Below are positions 8,557 through 17,066 of a DNA stretch of 47,072 nucleotides, one piece after another. This DNA is from JAHJUB01 sp041653615 [NCBI: Candidatus Ratteibacteria bacterium] (lineage in GTDB: Bacteria; Ratteibacteria; UBA8468; MWAK01): assembly GCA_041653615.1 (NCBI GenBank), contig JBAZEZ010000013.1, positions 1 through 47,072 on the forward strand. Direction: 5' to 3'. The number at the start of each line of letters is the position of its first letter. The first letter of the stretch is position 1. Under the pieces are notes generated by a model. That model saw only the letters and a program-made list of their open reading frames with translations, searched no databases and was not told where the DNA came from. The position numbers were made by a program, and so were the translations under genes.

Positions 8557-9646
8557 TGTCACGGAACAGTTTCCGGCGGTCAGCGTCATCATTCCGACCC
8601 TCAACCGGGCAAGATACCTCCGTCAATGCATTGAAAGCGCCTTATCTCAGGAATACCCGAACCTTGAAGTAATCGTGGTTGACAACGGCTCAACCGACAA
8701 CACCCGGGAGATTCTCTCTTCTTTTGGAAATAAAATCAGGTGCCTGAAAGAAGGAAAAAGGGGGATAGGCACGGCACGTAACAGAGGTTTGCGGTCCGCC
8801 GGCGGTGAATTCATCGCCCTATTGGACTCCGACGATTTCTACCTTCCGGGGAAAATATCTCTTTCAGTCAAAAAGCTGATGGAAAACCACGCTGTTTCCC
8901 TGGTTTATACCGACCTTATTCTGGTTGATTCCGAGGGACGCCGGACTGAAACCATAAAAAAGAACCCCCCGCAACCGGAAAAATTCCTTCGGACTTTCCT
9001 GGGCCATTTCCCTATCCTGCCGTCAACCACGCTGCTACGGAAAAAATGCCTGGAAAATACCGGCTATTTCGATGAAACGCTGTTGAATTGCCACGAAGAC
9101 ACCGATATGTGGTTTCGGATGCTGAAAGCCGGTTATCGCTTCGACCATATCCCCGAACCCCTAACCGCTTACCGGCAGCACCCGGAGAACTTCTGGTGTC
9201 TTAAAGATAACGAGGAACCAATACGTCTGGGCTGGGATAAAATTCGTTCTTCCGCAATCGAATATTTTACGGTTCAAGAACTTTTTGGGGACCTGACCAA
9301 AAATAAGGGCTGGGAGAAAACGGTTAAGAGAGAATACGATAAATTAGCGGATACATACTATTTCGAGCATCTTCCGCTCTCGGCCCGCGCCGCCGCGAAA
9401 AAATCGCTGGAAATAGGCCGCCCTTCTTTCGGGCTGCTGTTCCTAAACAATACGCTGCAAATTTTCCCTCTCCTGCACAACATCTTGAAAACCGCCGTAA
9501 AATTAACCCTGGCTAACATTCACCCCAAACTCACCCGGGGCGCCGCCGGTAAGTACCGGAAGAAACTTCATGACTTATTTTTCAAATTAAGGTATCGGTC
9601 ACTCAAAATATTTCTCTGCCGTTATGGACTGGATAACAACAGATAA
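8543..9646 (+). CDS. Family 2 glycosyltransferase (GT2) with repeat-derived tail
   Basis: The N-terminal 230 residues are a GT-A domain: VSVIIPTLNRARYLRQCIES at the start, VVDNGSTDNT, and the metal/nucleotide motif LLDSDDFYLPGK. It should transfer a sugar from a nucleotide-sugar donor on the cytoplasmic side; donor and acceptor are unknown. The last 85 residues include a basic, partly amphipathic helical segment encoded by 9384-9579. That DNA is repeated almost identically in the next gene. The ATG at 8543 overlaps the end of the PAPS synthetase by 14 nt, which suggests translational coupling and links sulfation with glycan assembly. Confidence 0.85.
   Translation: MPKINVTEQFPAVSVIIPTLNRARYLRQCIESALSQEYPNLEVIVVDNGSTDNTREILSSFGNKIRCLKEGKRGIGTARNRGLRSAGGEFIALLDSDDFYLPGKISLSVKKLMENHAVSLVYTDLILVDSEGRRTETIKKNPPQPEKFLRTFLGHFPILPSTTLLRKKCLENTGYFDETLLNCHEDTDMWFRMLKAGYRFDHIPEPLTAYRQHPENFWCLKDNEEPIRLGWDKIRSSAIEYFTVQELFGDLTKNKGWEKTVKREYDKLADTYYFEHLPLSARAAAKKSLEIGRPSFGLLFLNNTLQIFPLLHNILKTAVKLTLANIHPKLTRGAAGKYRKKLHDLFFKLRYRSLKIFLCRYGLDNNR
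9384..9579 (+). repeat. Direct repeat copy 1 (shared glycosyltransferase tail)
   Basis: These 196 bases recur at 10407-10602 at an offset of 1023 bp. I find a single mismatch, G at 9497 versus T at 10520. The frame is the same in both genes, so both proteins carry the same roughly 65-residue tail (Val versus Leu at the mismatch). Confidence 0.95.
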
Positions 9647-9661
9647 CCCTAAAAGGAACAT

Positions 9662-10660
9662 TTGAAGCAATCACGCGGCGGGACAAGGATAATCGGGAAA
9701 CCTTCAAAAATATCTTTGCCGAACAAACCCCTGGTCAGCATCGTCACCGCCTGCCTGAACAGCGAAAAATACCTGGAACAGACCATCCAAAGCGTGCTCG
9801 GGCAGACTTACGATAATATTGAATACATCATCGTTGACGGCGGCTCAACCGATAAAACGCTGGACATCATCCGGAAATACGAAGAATATATCGCGTACTG
9901 GGTCAGCGAACCGGATAAAGGACTTTACGATGCCATGAATAAAGGGGTTTCATTTACCGACGGGGAATGGATTGGCATCATAAACAGTGATGATTTTTAT
10001 GCTGAAGATACGGTAAAATGGGTGGTGGAAGCAGCCCGGACAGACAAAGAGGCGCAACTGTTTTGCGGTAATATAAGCGTCCTCAACTCCCGAGAATGCG
10101 CAGACCCGCGCGCTTGCCGGGAATATCAGGGAAGGCCGGGTAATTTACTCAAAGAAATGAATTTTTTTCAGCCAACCTGGTTTGTCTCCCGGGAAATATA
10201 CGCGAAATTAAAATTTAACATCAATTTTAAGTTCGCGGCCGATTGGGATTTTGCCATCAAACTTTATTTGGACAACATCAAATTGGGTTATATCAACGAA
10301 TCGCTCGTTTATTTCCGACCGAACGGTATCAGCAGTTCCTTTTCAGCCAGACGCGAAATCGACCAAATAAAAACCTTTTGCGGGATGCTTTGCCTTCCGT
10401 TCATGACCCGCGCCGCCGCGAAAAAATCGCTGGAAATAGGCCGCCCTTCTTTCGGGCTGCTGTTCCTAAACAATACGCTGCAAATTTTCCCTCTCCTGCA
10501 CAACATCTTGAAAACCGCCTTAAAATTAACCCTGGCTAACATTCACCCCAAACTCACCCGGGGCGCCGCCGGTAAGTACCGGAAGAAACTTCATGACTTA
10601 TTAACCAAGTTAAGTAAATTATTCAAGGCATTTTTTTACCGTTATGGACAAAACCGATAA
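9662..10660 (+). CDS. Family 2 glycosyltransferase (GT2), WcaA-like, with shared tail
   Basis: This GT-A enzyme has PLVSIVTACLNSEKYLEQTI, YIIVDGGSTDKTLDII, SEPDKGLYDAMNKG and IGIINSDDFY, the pattern of short GT2 enzymes of capsule and O-antigen clusters. The natural domain seems to end near residue 245. After that comes the tail shared with the upstream gene (repeat copy 2), followed by a unique 20-residue end. The start is a TTG at 9662 after AAAGGAAC, since no ATG precedes the conserved domain. It overlaps the next gene by 17 nt. Confidence 0.82.
   Translation: MKQSRGGTRIIGKPSKISLPNKPLVSIVTACLNSEKYLEQTIQSVLGQTYDNIEYIIVDGGSTDKTLDIIRKYEEYIAYWVSEPDKGLYDAMNKGVSFTDGEWIGIINSDDFYAEDTVKWVVEAARTDKEAQLFCGNISVLNSRECADPRACREYQGRPGNLLKEMNFFQPTWFVSREIYAKLKFNINFKFAADWDFAIKLYLDNIKLGYINESLVYFRPNGISSSFSARREIDQIKTFCGMLCLPFMTRAAAKKSLEIGRPSFGLLFLNNTLQIFPLLHNILKTALKLTLANIHPKLTRGAAGKYRKKLHDLLTKLSKLFKAFFYRYGQNR
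10407..10602 (+). repeat. Direct repeat copy 2 (shared glycosyltransferase tail)
   Basis: Second copy of the 196-bp segment at 9384-9579, with 195 of 196 bases matching. Homology stops sharply on both sides, inside coding sequence, as expected for a recent duplication or gene conversion. Confidence 0.95.
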
Positions 10661-11639
10661 GAAAGTTGATATCAGCGTTATTGTCTGCGTCTATGCCGGC
10701 GGAGAATTTTTTAAGAAGAACATCGAGAGCGTCAGCCGGCTGAAAATCCCGGATAACACCCGGGTTGAATTCTTGTTTATTGACAACAACTCCACCGACG
10801 GAAACGGAGAGATAATTAAGGAGTATGCCCGGACATACCCGGACACATTCCGCTATCTCCTCGAACCTAAACCCGGCAAATCATATGCTCTCAACCTGGG
10901 CATCAAGGAAGCCCGGGGCGAAATCCTGGCCTTTACCGACGCGGACATCATCCTGCCGGAGGACTGGCTGCTGCTCGTCAAAGAAGGATTCGAAAAACAT
11001 AACTGCGCGGCTTTAGGCGGAAGGGTTCTGCCTGTTTGGGAAAAAAAACCGTCGGCTTGGTTTACGCGAGAAACAAATAACGGAAAACGGTGCGGGATGT
11101 TCGGTCTCTTTGACGGTGAAAAAGCAGGCTATTATCCGCCGGGAAAAGGACCGGATTTTCCTTCCGGCGGTAATTCCGCGGTTAAGAGGGAAATCTTTTT
11201 AAAATACGGCGGATTTCGAACCGAACTCGGGCCCAAGCCGGGCTTGCACATCGGCGGGGAAGATGATGAATTTTTCTGCCGCGTCCACCTGGCCGGAGAA
11301 AAAATATTTTATCACCCGCCGATGACGGTCTATCATCAAATTTCACAAAACCGCCTGACGAAACGATACCTCCTCCAAAACGGTTTCTTCTGTCACCTGG
11401 ATTCGCTTTATATCGCTTCGCTTTATCCGGGCACGGAAAAGAATAAAACCCGGAAAGAATTGCTGGCCCTGCCGGAAACCTTAGGCAAATTCATTCTTTC
11501 CGGTTTCAACGCGAAACTCACCACTCACAGCAACTTCCGTTACCGGGTAAAACTGCGAAACGTCTTCTGTGGATTAAGTTACCGCTTGCTGGGGTTCAAC
11601 CGCACCATTAAACTGTTTAAATTTGTAAAATACATCTGA
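10644..11639 (+). CDS. Family 2 glycosyltransferase (GT2)
   Basis: A GT-A domain starts at DISVIVCVYAGGEFFKKNIE, with FLFIDNNSTDGNGEIIKEYA, PGKSYALNLGIKEARGEILA and the metal motif FTDADIILPEDW. A C-terminal part with GGNSAVKRE and GGEDDEFFCRV shows the acidic catalytic-base motif of larger GT2 enzymes. The length of 331 is normal. It should add one residue to the cell-surface glycan; donor unknown. It overlaps the upstream gene by 17 nt and lies five bases before the next. A 44-codon remnant at 12772 resembles its N terminus. Confidence 0.85.
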   Translation: MDKTDKKVDISVIVCVYAGGEFFKKNIESVSRLKIPDNTRVEFLFIDNNSTDGNGEIIKEYARTYPDTFRYLLEPKPGKSYALNLGIKEARGEILAFTDADIILPEDWLLLVKEGFEKHNCAALGGRVLPVWEKKPSAWFTRETNNGKRCGMFGLFDGEKAGYYPPGKGPDFPSGGNSAVKREIFLKYGGFRTELGPKPGLHIGGEDDEFFCRVHLAGEKIFYHPPMTVYHQISQNRLTKRYLLQNGFFCHLDSLYIASLYPGTEKNKTRKELLALPETLGKFILSGFNAKLTTHSNFRYRVKLRNVFCGLSYRLLGFNRTIKLFKFVKYI

Positions 11640-11644
11640 TAAAA

Positions 11645-12775
11645 ATGAAAATACTTTTCCTCGCTCATTCGTATCCGAACAAAGACAACCCGGCCGAAGC
11701 AACTTTTAACAGAAGTGTTGCCTCGGCTGTTTCTCTCTTTAACGAGGTTGCCGTTATCTGCGGCCGGAAAAATAAAGAACAGAAAGAATTGTATAAATTT
11801 TCGATATCCAGGGAAGACAAGATTTTAATACTCAGATTCACTTACCGGAAAACCTTATTCCAACAACACTATTTTTCGGCCCAGTTAAAAAGCATGCTGA
11901 CCGCTTTTAAAAAGTTGGAAAATGAAGGATTTATTCCGCAGGTTATTCAGGCAATCGGATTTCAAATGACGGCGGCGGCGGCTTTACTTAAAAAGAAAAA
12001 CGGAATCCCTTTCGTTGTCAGTGAGGGGCAAGAAGAATTTATCCTGCGCTCCCTGTCCAGGAAAAACCTGGAGAAAGCGTCTTTTATGCGGGCGGCCGCG
12101 GCCATCATGCCAATCAGCAAAGCTTCGCAGGAAGGAATTAAATCCTACGGTATCAAAGGACGGTTTGAAATAGTGCCGGGCACAATCAATACAAACCTGT
12201 TCTTTCCCTCTCCGAATAAAAATCCCGGCGGAAAACTAAAAAAAATTATAACCGTTGCCCGGCTGGGGTTCCATAAAGGCATAGCTGATATACTTGAAGC
12301 GCTAAGATTGCTGAGCAAAAAACGAGACGACTTTATCTGCAAAATTATCGGCGGCGGAGAAAAAGAGAAGGAAAAATATGAATCGACGGCCAAAAAGTAT
12401 CAGCTGACATCCCGGGTCTTTTTCCTGGGGAGAAAGAGCGCGGAGGAAATCGCGGAAATAATGCGCGATTCTGATTTCTTCCTGCTTCCGACCCACTTTG
12501 AGGCATTCGGCAATGTTTTTATGGAAGCGGCGGCAAGCGGTTTACCGATTGTCGGCACCAATGTCGATGGTGTGGCGGAATACTTCGGAAATCCTGGTTT
12601 CGGAATCTTCATCCCCCCACAAAATATCGGCCTTCTGGCGGAAAGCGTAAATTACATGCTTGACCATTATTCCGAATATCCGACCGAACAAAACGCGCGC
12701 TGGGCAAAAGAAAAGTTCGGTTACGAAACCGTGGGAAAACAATTAACTGAAATCTACCGGAGCGTAGTTAAATGA
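11645..12775 (+). CDS. Family 4 glycosyltransferase (GT4)
   Basis: This 376-residue GT-B enzyme has an N-terminal acceptor domain (MKILFLAHSYPNKDNPAEAT) and a C-terminal nucleotide-sugar domain. The latter contains IITVARLGFHKGIADILEAL, a DFFLLPTHFEAFGNVFMEAAASGLPIVGT block with the E-x7-E motif, and NVDGVAEYFG. These are standard GT4 features of LPS, capsule and exopolysaccharide glycosyltransferases. It is probably cytoplasmic or peripheral at the membrane. The donor is unknown. Its stop overlaps by four bases (ATGA) the start of the small GT2 remnant at 12772. Confidence 0.87.
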   Translation: MKILFLAHSYPNKDNPAEATFNRSVASAVSLFNEVAVICGRKNKEQKELYKFSISREDKILILRFTYRKTLFQQHYFSAQLKSMLTAFKKLENEGFIPQVIQAIGFQMTAAAALLKKKNGIPFVVSEGQEEFILRSLSRKNLEKASFMRAAAAIMPISKASQEGIKSYGIKGRFEIVPGTINTNLFFPSPNKNPGGKLKKIITVARLGFHKGIADILEALRLLSKKRDDFICKIIGGGEKEKEKYESTAKKYQLTSRVFFLGRKSAEEIAEIMRDSDFFLLPTHFEAFGNVFMEAAASGLPIVGTNVDGVAEYFGNPGFGIFIPPQNIGLLAESVNYMLDHYSEYPTEQNARWAKEKFGYETVGKQLTEIYRSVVK

Positions 12776-12906
12776 CCGCTGTCAACGTCATCGTCTGCGT
12801 TTACAACGTCGGAAAATTATTTAAAAATAACAGCGAAAACGCCGGACGTCTGAAGATTTCGACTGATTATCGGAAAGAAGAAAAAACTGTGGGAATGTTT
12901 CTATGA
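12772..12906 (+). pseudogene. GT2 N-terminal remnant
   Basis: A 44-codon frame starts with ATGA overlapping the previous stop and ends overlapping the next start. Its first 28 residues (TAVNVIVCVYNVGKLF, then KNNSENAGRLKI) line up with the N terminus of the GT2 at 10644 (DISVIVCVYAGGEFF, then KKNIESVSRLKI) without gaps. Similarity then ends and the frame closes 15 codons later. This is best read as the stub left when a paralogous GT2 gene was deleted. It may still be translated as a coupling peptide for the next gene. Confidence 0.7.
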
Positions 12907-14816
12907 CGAATCGTAAAATCCGCCTCTTCTGGTTAAAATGGATTAAGAGCCGATTTGACGTAAACCTGCAAAGAGTCGTTTCGAGCAACATAAAACTGGA
13001 TGTGCTTATACCGGCCGTGGAAAAGGACCTGGAGGTTCTTCCGTATGCGATAGACGGCGCCAGGGAAAACATCAGGCATCCAATCGGCGAAATCATAATC
13101 GTGGCTCCGGATTCCGAAAGAATTAAAGCGTTGTGCGAAATAAAGGGATGCCGGTTTGTGAACGAAGACTCCGTCCTGCCGATAGTTAAAAAAAACGTGA
13201 AATTTACCGTAGACGGAATGAACCGATCCGGATGGCTGTTCCAACAGTTTTTGAAACTATCGGGAGACATTATCTGTTCCCAAAACTACTATCTGGTTTT
13301 AGACGTAGACACGGTATTACTAAGGCCGCAGGTATTTCTTCACAAACAAAAAACGCTCTTTAACTGTTCCAAAGAATATCACAAACCATATTTTACAATG
13401 TACGCGAGTCTGCTGGGCCGGAAACCGGCCTACCCGGTCTCTTTCGTCAGTCATTATATGTTATTTGAAAAGGACAAAATCAGAAAACTAAAAGCAGTGA
13501 TTGAGGAAAGGAACGGCGCGAAATGGTACGACGCCATTATCAAGAAAGCCAACGACGGCGAGGGCAAGTTCGCCGAATATGAAACCTACGGCAATTTCGT
13601 GCTCGACCATTACCCGAACCAAGTGGTTACCAATTATTATTTTAACACCAGCCTGCCCAGGGAAGAACTGCAAAAAATAGAGAAATCGAAAAAGACTCTG
13701 TCGCGGAAATTCAAATCGGTCTCTTTCCATTCTTATAATTCTAAGGAATATTTCAAAAGCATTTCTTCGGAAGATGAAAAAACGCGGATCAGGGCCGGCC
13801 TGAAAGTAAAACGCGAAAACGGCCTGCTGCCTGAGGGCCTGCCGGACCGACCCAGAATCTTTATCGCGGTCAGGCAAACCAACTGGGAAAAAACCGGCCT
13901 GGTCGATTCCTGGCGTGAGGTTGCCGAAGTAATACACTACGACTGCGGAGAAAAGTACGACCAACGCGGCCGCGATTGGCAGCGAAAAAATAAATGCCTC
14001 TTTAATAAAAAACTCCTGGAGAGAGTGGGCGAAGAACATTCCCGACAACCAATTCAAATCTTTTTCTCCTATCTTTCCGGAAGAACGGCCTTCCCCGAAA
14101 CCATCAAAAAAATCTCCGAAATGGGCATCATTACCATCAACATCGGTTTTGACGATACGCGCTCTTTCCGGGGGAAAAAAGAAAGAACCGGCTGGACCGG
14201 AAACGCACCGATTGCTTCCGCCTTTGACGCCTGCATCACCTGCCAAAACAGAAACGACATCGTGAAGTACCTTGACGTTAGAGCCCGGCCCATCTTTTTC
14301 CCGCCCGGAGGCAATCATCGTTTTTGGGCGTCAAATTCACCTGCCCCGAAGAAAACAATACCCGTGAGTTTTATCGGACAAAACTATGGCCGGAGACAAA
14401 GGGTCATCGATTTACTCGGAAAGGAAAAAATACCGGTGGCGACTTACGGAACAGGATGGCCGGAAGGTGAAATCCCGCAGGAAAAGATGCTGGAAATTTA
14501 CAGCAATTCCCTGCTTACCATTGGTTTTGGTTATATAAGCAGTACAAACCTTCTTGGCCTTAAAGGCCGCGACTTTGAAGTCCCCCTGACCGGTGCCGCT
14601 TATCTGACTACCTATCACGAGGAACTGGCGCGCTGTTTTCGACCGGACCAGGAGATGATTTTTTATACTGACGAGGAAGACCTGGTAAAAAAGTTAAAGT
14701 ATTACCTGAAGCATCCTGAAAAAGCAATGGAAATTGGGCTGGCCGGCCGCAAAAAAGCTTTGGACGAACATACCTGGAAGAAGCGCTGGCAGAAAATTCT
14801 GGAGGTGTGCCGGTGA
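12903..14816 (+). CDS. Two-domain protein: DUF6492-like glycosyltransferase plus CgeB-like GT
   Basis: Residues 25-285 match the DUF6492 type of GT-A-like proteins: LDVLIPAVEKDLEVLPYAID, GEIIIVAPDSERIK, the DVDTVLL metal motif, and SFVSHYMLFEKDKI. Residues 305-637 are a CgeB-like GT-B domain: IPVSFIGQNYGRRQRVIDLL, LLTIGFGY, LKGRDFEVPLTGAAYLTTYH and YTDEEDLVKKLKYYL. Both halves look complete, so the protein may add two sugars in succession. It overlaps the GT2 remnant upstream and shares GTGA with the CgeB-like gene downstream. A long antisense frame inside it is a composition shadow. The fusion partners are normally separate proteins, which is unusual. Confidence 0.8.
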   Translation: MTNRKIRLFWLKWIKSRFDVNLQRVVSSNIKLDVLIPAVEKDLEVLPYAIDGARENIRHPIGEIIIVAPDSERIKALCEIKGCRFVNEDSVLPIVKKNVKFTVDGMNRSGWLFQQFLKLSGDIICSQNYYLVLDVDTVLLRPQVFLHKQKTLFNCSKEYHKPYFTMYASLLGRKPAYPVSFVSHYMLFEKDKIRKLKAVIEERNGAKWYDAIIKKANDGEGKFAEYETYGNFVLDHYPNQVVTNYYFNTSLPREELQKIEKSKKTLSRKFKSVSFHSYNSKEYFKSISSEDEKTRIRAGLKVKRENGLLPEGLPDRPRIFIAVRQTNWEKTGLVDSWREVAEVIHYDCGEKYDQRGRDWQRKNKCLFNKKLLERVGEEHSRQPIQIFFSYLSGRTAFPETIKKISEMGIITINIGFDDTRSFRGKKERTGWTGNAPIASAFDACITCQNRNDIVKYLDVRARPIFFPPGGNHRFWASNSPAPKKTIPVSFIGQNYGRRQRVIDLLGKEKIPVATYGTGWPEGEIPQEKMLEIYSNSLLTIGFGYISSTNLLGLKGRDFEVPLTGAAYLTTYHEELARCFRPDQEMIFYTDEEDLVKKLKYYLKHPEKAMEIGLAGRKKALDEHTWKKRWQKILEVCR

Positions 14817-15886
14817 AAATATTCTATGCCAGCGTAATTGAAAAGAACGCCGGCTGGGGTTCGGAATATTTCCTTGACAAAGCCCTGCGCGGCCTCGGTC
14901 ACGAAACTTACTGCGTGGACTACCGGAAAAATCGCTACCGGCTGTACAAGCGCTTCATCAACGCGCCGGATTGCGACGCCTTCCTGCTGCAGAGGGGCGA
15001 CTACTTCCCTACCCCTCTGATAAAATCTCTCCGGGTACCGCGGTTATTCTTGGCCAGCGAACTGGTGAGCCGGAACCGGGACCAGGACCGGCTCCTGAAA
15101 TCCAGACTCTTTGACCACACATTCCTGCATTCCAAAGACTGCATACACGCGGTAACCTCCCGTAACTGGGTGAAACCCGACAAATGCTCCCTTTTACTAA
15201 GCGCTTTTGACGATAACTTCCACCGGAAGAACCCCGAAATAGTTAGAGACATCGACCTTCTCTTTGTAGGCCGGATGAGTAACCGGCGCCGGATTATCCT
15301 GCAAAAAATCGCTCCCCGCTTTAACTGCCTGGTTACTAAGGCATTCGGAAAAGAAATGGTCCGGCTTTTCAACCGGGCCAAAATTGTTCTCAACATCCAT
15401 AACGAGGATTTCCTGGATACGGAAACAAGGGTCTTTGAAACCCTGGGGTGCGGCTCTTTCCTGCTTACCGAACAACTTTCTTCGGAAAACCCGTTTTCAG
15501 AACACGAACTGGTCCAGTTTAAAAATACCGAAGATTTAATGAGAAAAATCAGGTATTTTCTTGACCATCAAGAAGAAAGGGAGGCGATCGCGGAACGCGG
15601 GCATTCCGCCGCTTTGAAAAACCACACTTACACGCATCGTGCCCGACAGATTGCGGAAGTAATGTCCTCTTTTTTGAAACCCGTCCCGGAAAATAGCCGC
15701 GGGACTATCAGGCGCGGCCTGGACCTCCGGATGTACGCCCTGGCCGAACCGTTTATGCCGATAAAGTATTATGTCTTGAAAAAAATTATTCCCCGGTGTC
15801 GAAAAGCGTACTGTCTTTTAGGGAGTAAGAAAAAAAATGAGAATCGCGTTCCTGGCTTCAGAGTTCGTAACCGAACGGGAAATTGA
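14813..15886 (+). CDS. CgeB-like glycosyltransferase (Glyco_trans_1_2 type)
   Basis: GT-B protein of about 357 residues: MKIFYASVIEKNAGWGSEYF at the start, DLLFVGRMSNRRRIILQ, IVLNIHNEDFLDTETRVFET and LGCGSFLLTEQL in the donor domain, then FKNTEDLMRKIRYFLDHQEE. It is related to the C-terminal half of the upstream protein. I chose GTG at 14813 rather than 14807 because it overlaps the previous stop as GTGA and lies six bases after a GGAGGT ribosome binding site. It overlaps the next gene by 50 nt. Confidence 0.82.
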   Translation: MKIFYASVIEKNAGWGSEYFLDKALRGLGHETYCVDYRKNRYRLYKRFINAPDCDAFLLQRGDYFPTPLIKSLRVPRLFLASELVSRNRDQDRLLKSRLFDHTFLHSKDCIHAVTSRNWVKPDKCSLLLSAFDDNFHRKNPEIVRDIDLLFVGRMSNRRRIILQKIAPRFNCLVTKAFGKEMVRLFNRAKIVLNIHNEDFLDTETRVFETLGCGSFLLTEQLSSENPFSEHELVQFKNTEDLMRKIRYFLDHQEEREAIAERGHSAALKNHTYTHRARQIAEVMSSFLKPVPENSRGTIRRGLDLRMYALAEPFMPIKYYVLKKIIPRCRKAYCLLGSKKKNENRVPGFRVRNRTGN

Positions 15887-17066
15887 CGGCGGGCTGGCGC
15901 ACAGCCTGCATAAAACCTGCCTTTCCCTGATAAAACTCGGCCACCAGCCATTCGTTATTGTTTCCTCAAAAACGGACGGGGTTATCTTTCACAACGGCAT
16001 CGAGGTACACCGGGTCAAAATTAACGGTCGGCCGGCCGGATTCCTGGATTTTATCACCCTGCGCCAGTTTACCCGGTCGCTTGCCTGGCTCCACCAAAGC
16101 CGAAAACTCAACCGGGAAGCGGAAAAACTGCACCGGCAAAAACCCCTGGATATCATTGTATACGCCAGCCACCAGGCTGTCGGTTTTTTTCGTTTTAAAA
16201 AAGTGCCGTCGGTGCTTAGGGTAAACAGCCACCCGAGGCTATGGCGAACGCAGGATGGAAAACCGCATTTCTCCCGGGACCGGAAAATCAACGTTTGGCT
16301 GGAAATAACCGCCGCCGCGAAAACCGACGGCCTGTTCGCGCCCAGCCGGGTACTCGCGGAAATATTCCGGAAGGAAACCGAAAAACCGGTAGCGGTAATT
16401 GAAACGCCGGTTACCGCTGACGTTCCGCGAATGGACGACCGGCTCTACCGGAATTCGCTTGCCGGCCAAGATTACCTGTTATTTTTCGGCACCATGAAAC
16501 GGCTGAAAGGCGTGGACGTTATCGCGGACATATTGTTTGAACTGCTGGAAAAATACCCGCGTTTAATTTTTGTCTTTATCGGCGGGAATACCCGATATCA
16601 GCCCGGGATGATGATGAGCGATTACCTGCGCCAAAAAGCCGGGCCGCACCACAAAAGAATCATTTACTTCGGTCAGATGCCCCACGAACAACTTTATCCG
16701 GTGCTGGATAATGCCCTGGCAATTATACTCCCATCCCGCATTGATAACCTCCCCAATACCTGCCTGGAATCGATGGCGCGTAAAAAAGTGGTCGTAGGCA
16801 CCAGGGGAGCCAGTTTTGAACAATTGATTGACGATGGCATAAACGGTTTTTTGTGCGAACCGGGAAACCCGGCCGACCTTCTGGAAACCATCAAAAAGGT
16901 TCTCGCCCTGACCCCGGAACAAAAAGAAATAATCGGTGAAAAAGCGGCGCAACGGGTAAACGCGGCGGAACCGGAAAAAACAGTCGCTCAATTGGTAAAT
17001 TTTTTCCAAAAAATTATTGAAAAAATGAACTATAATGTTAAAATGTTAAAAGATGAAATTCCGTGA
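15837..17066 (+). CDS. Family 4 glycosyltransferase (GT4)
   Basis: A 409-residue GT-B enzyme. The N-terminal domain begins MRIAFLASEFVTEREIDGGL, a typical glycogen-synthase-like acceptor side. The C-terminal domain has YLLFFGTMKRLKGVDVIADI, a FVFIGGNTRY strand, ALAIILPSRIDNLPNTCLES with the E motif, and a DLLETIKKVL helix. It starts inside the previous gene after a good AGGGAG site, and overlaps the next gene by 14 nt, which suggests a single coupled transcript. Donor and acceptor sugars are not readable. Confidence 0.85.
   Translation: MRIAFLASEFVTEREIDGGLAHSLHKTCLSLIKLGHQPFVIVSSKTDGVIFHNGIEVHRVKINGRPAGFLDFITLRQFTRSLAWLHQSRKLNREAEKLHRQKPLDIIVYASHQAVGFFRFKKVPSVLRVNSHPRLWRTQDGKPHFSRDRKINVWLEITAAAKTDGLFAPSRVLAEIFRKETEKPVAVIETPVTADVPRMDDRLYRNSLAGQDYLLFFGTMKRLKGVDVIADILFELLEKYPRLIFVFIGGNTRYQPGMMMSDYLRQKAGPHHKRIIYFGQMPHEQLYPVLDNALAIILPSRIDNLPNTCLESMARKKVVVGTRGASFEQLIDDGINGFLCEPGNPADLLETIKKVLALTPEQKEIIGEKAAQRVNAAEPEKTVAQLVNFFQKIIEKMNYNVKMLKDEIP

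Noticed and set aside
13488-14318. 276-residue frame on the minus strand inside the DUF6492-CgeB gene
   Set aside because: It lies fully antisense to a gene with clear motifs, has no recognisable domain and no ribosome binding site; composition explains its length.
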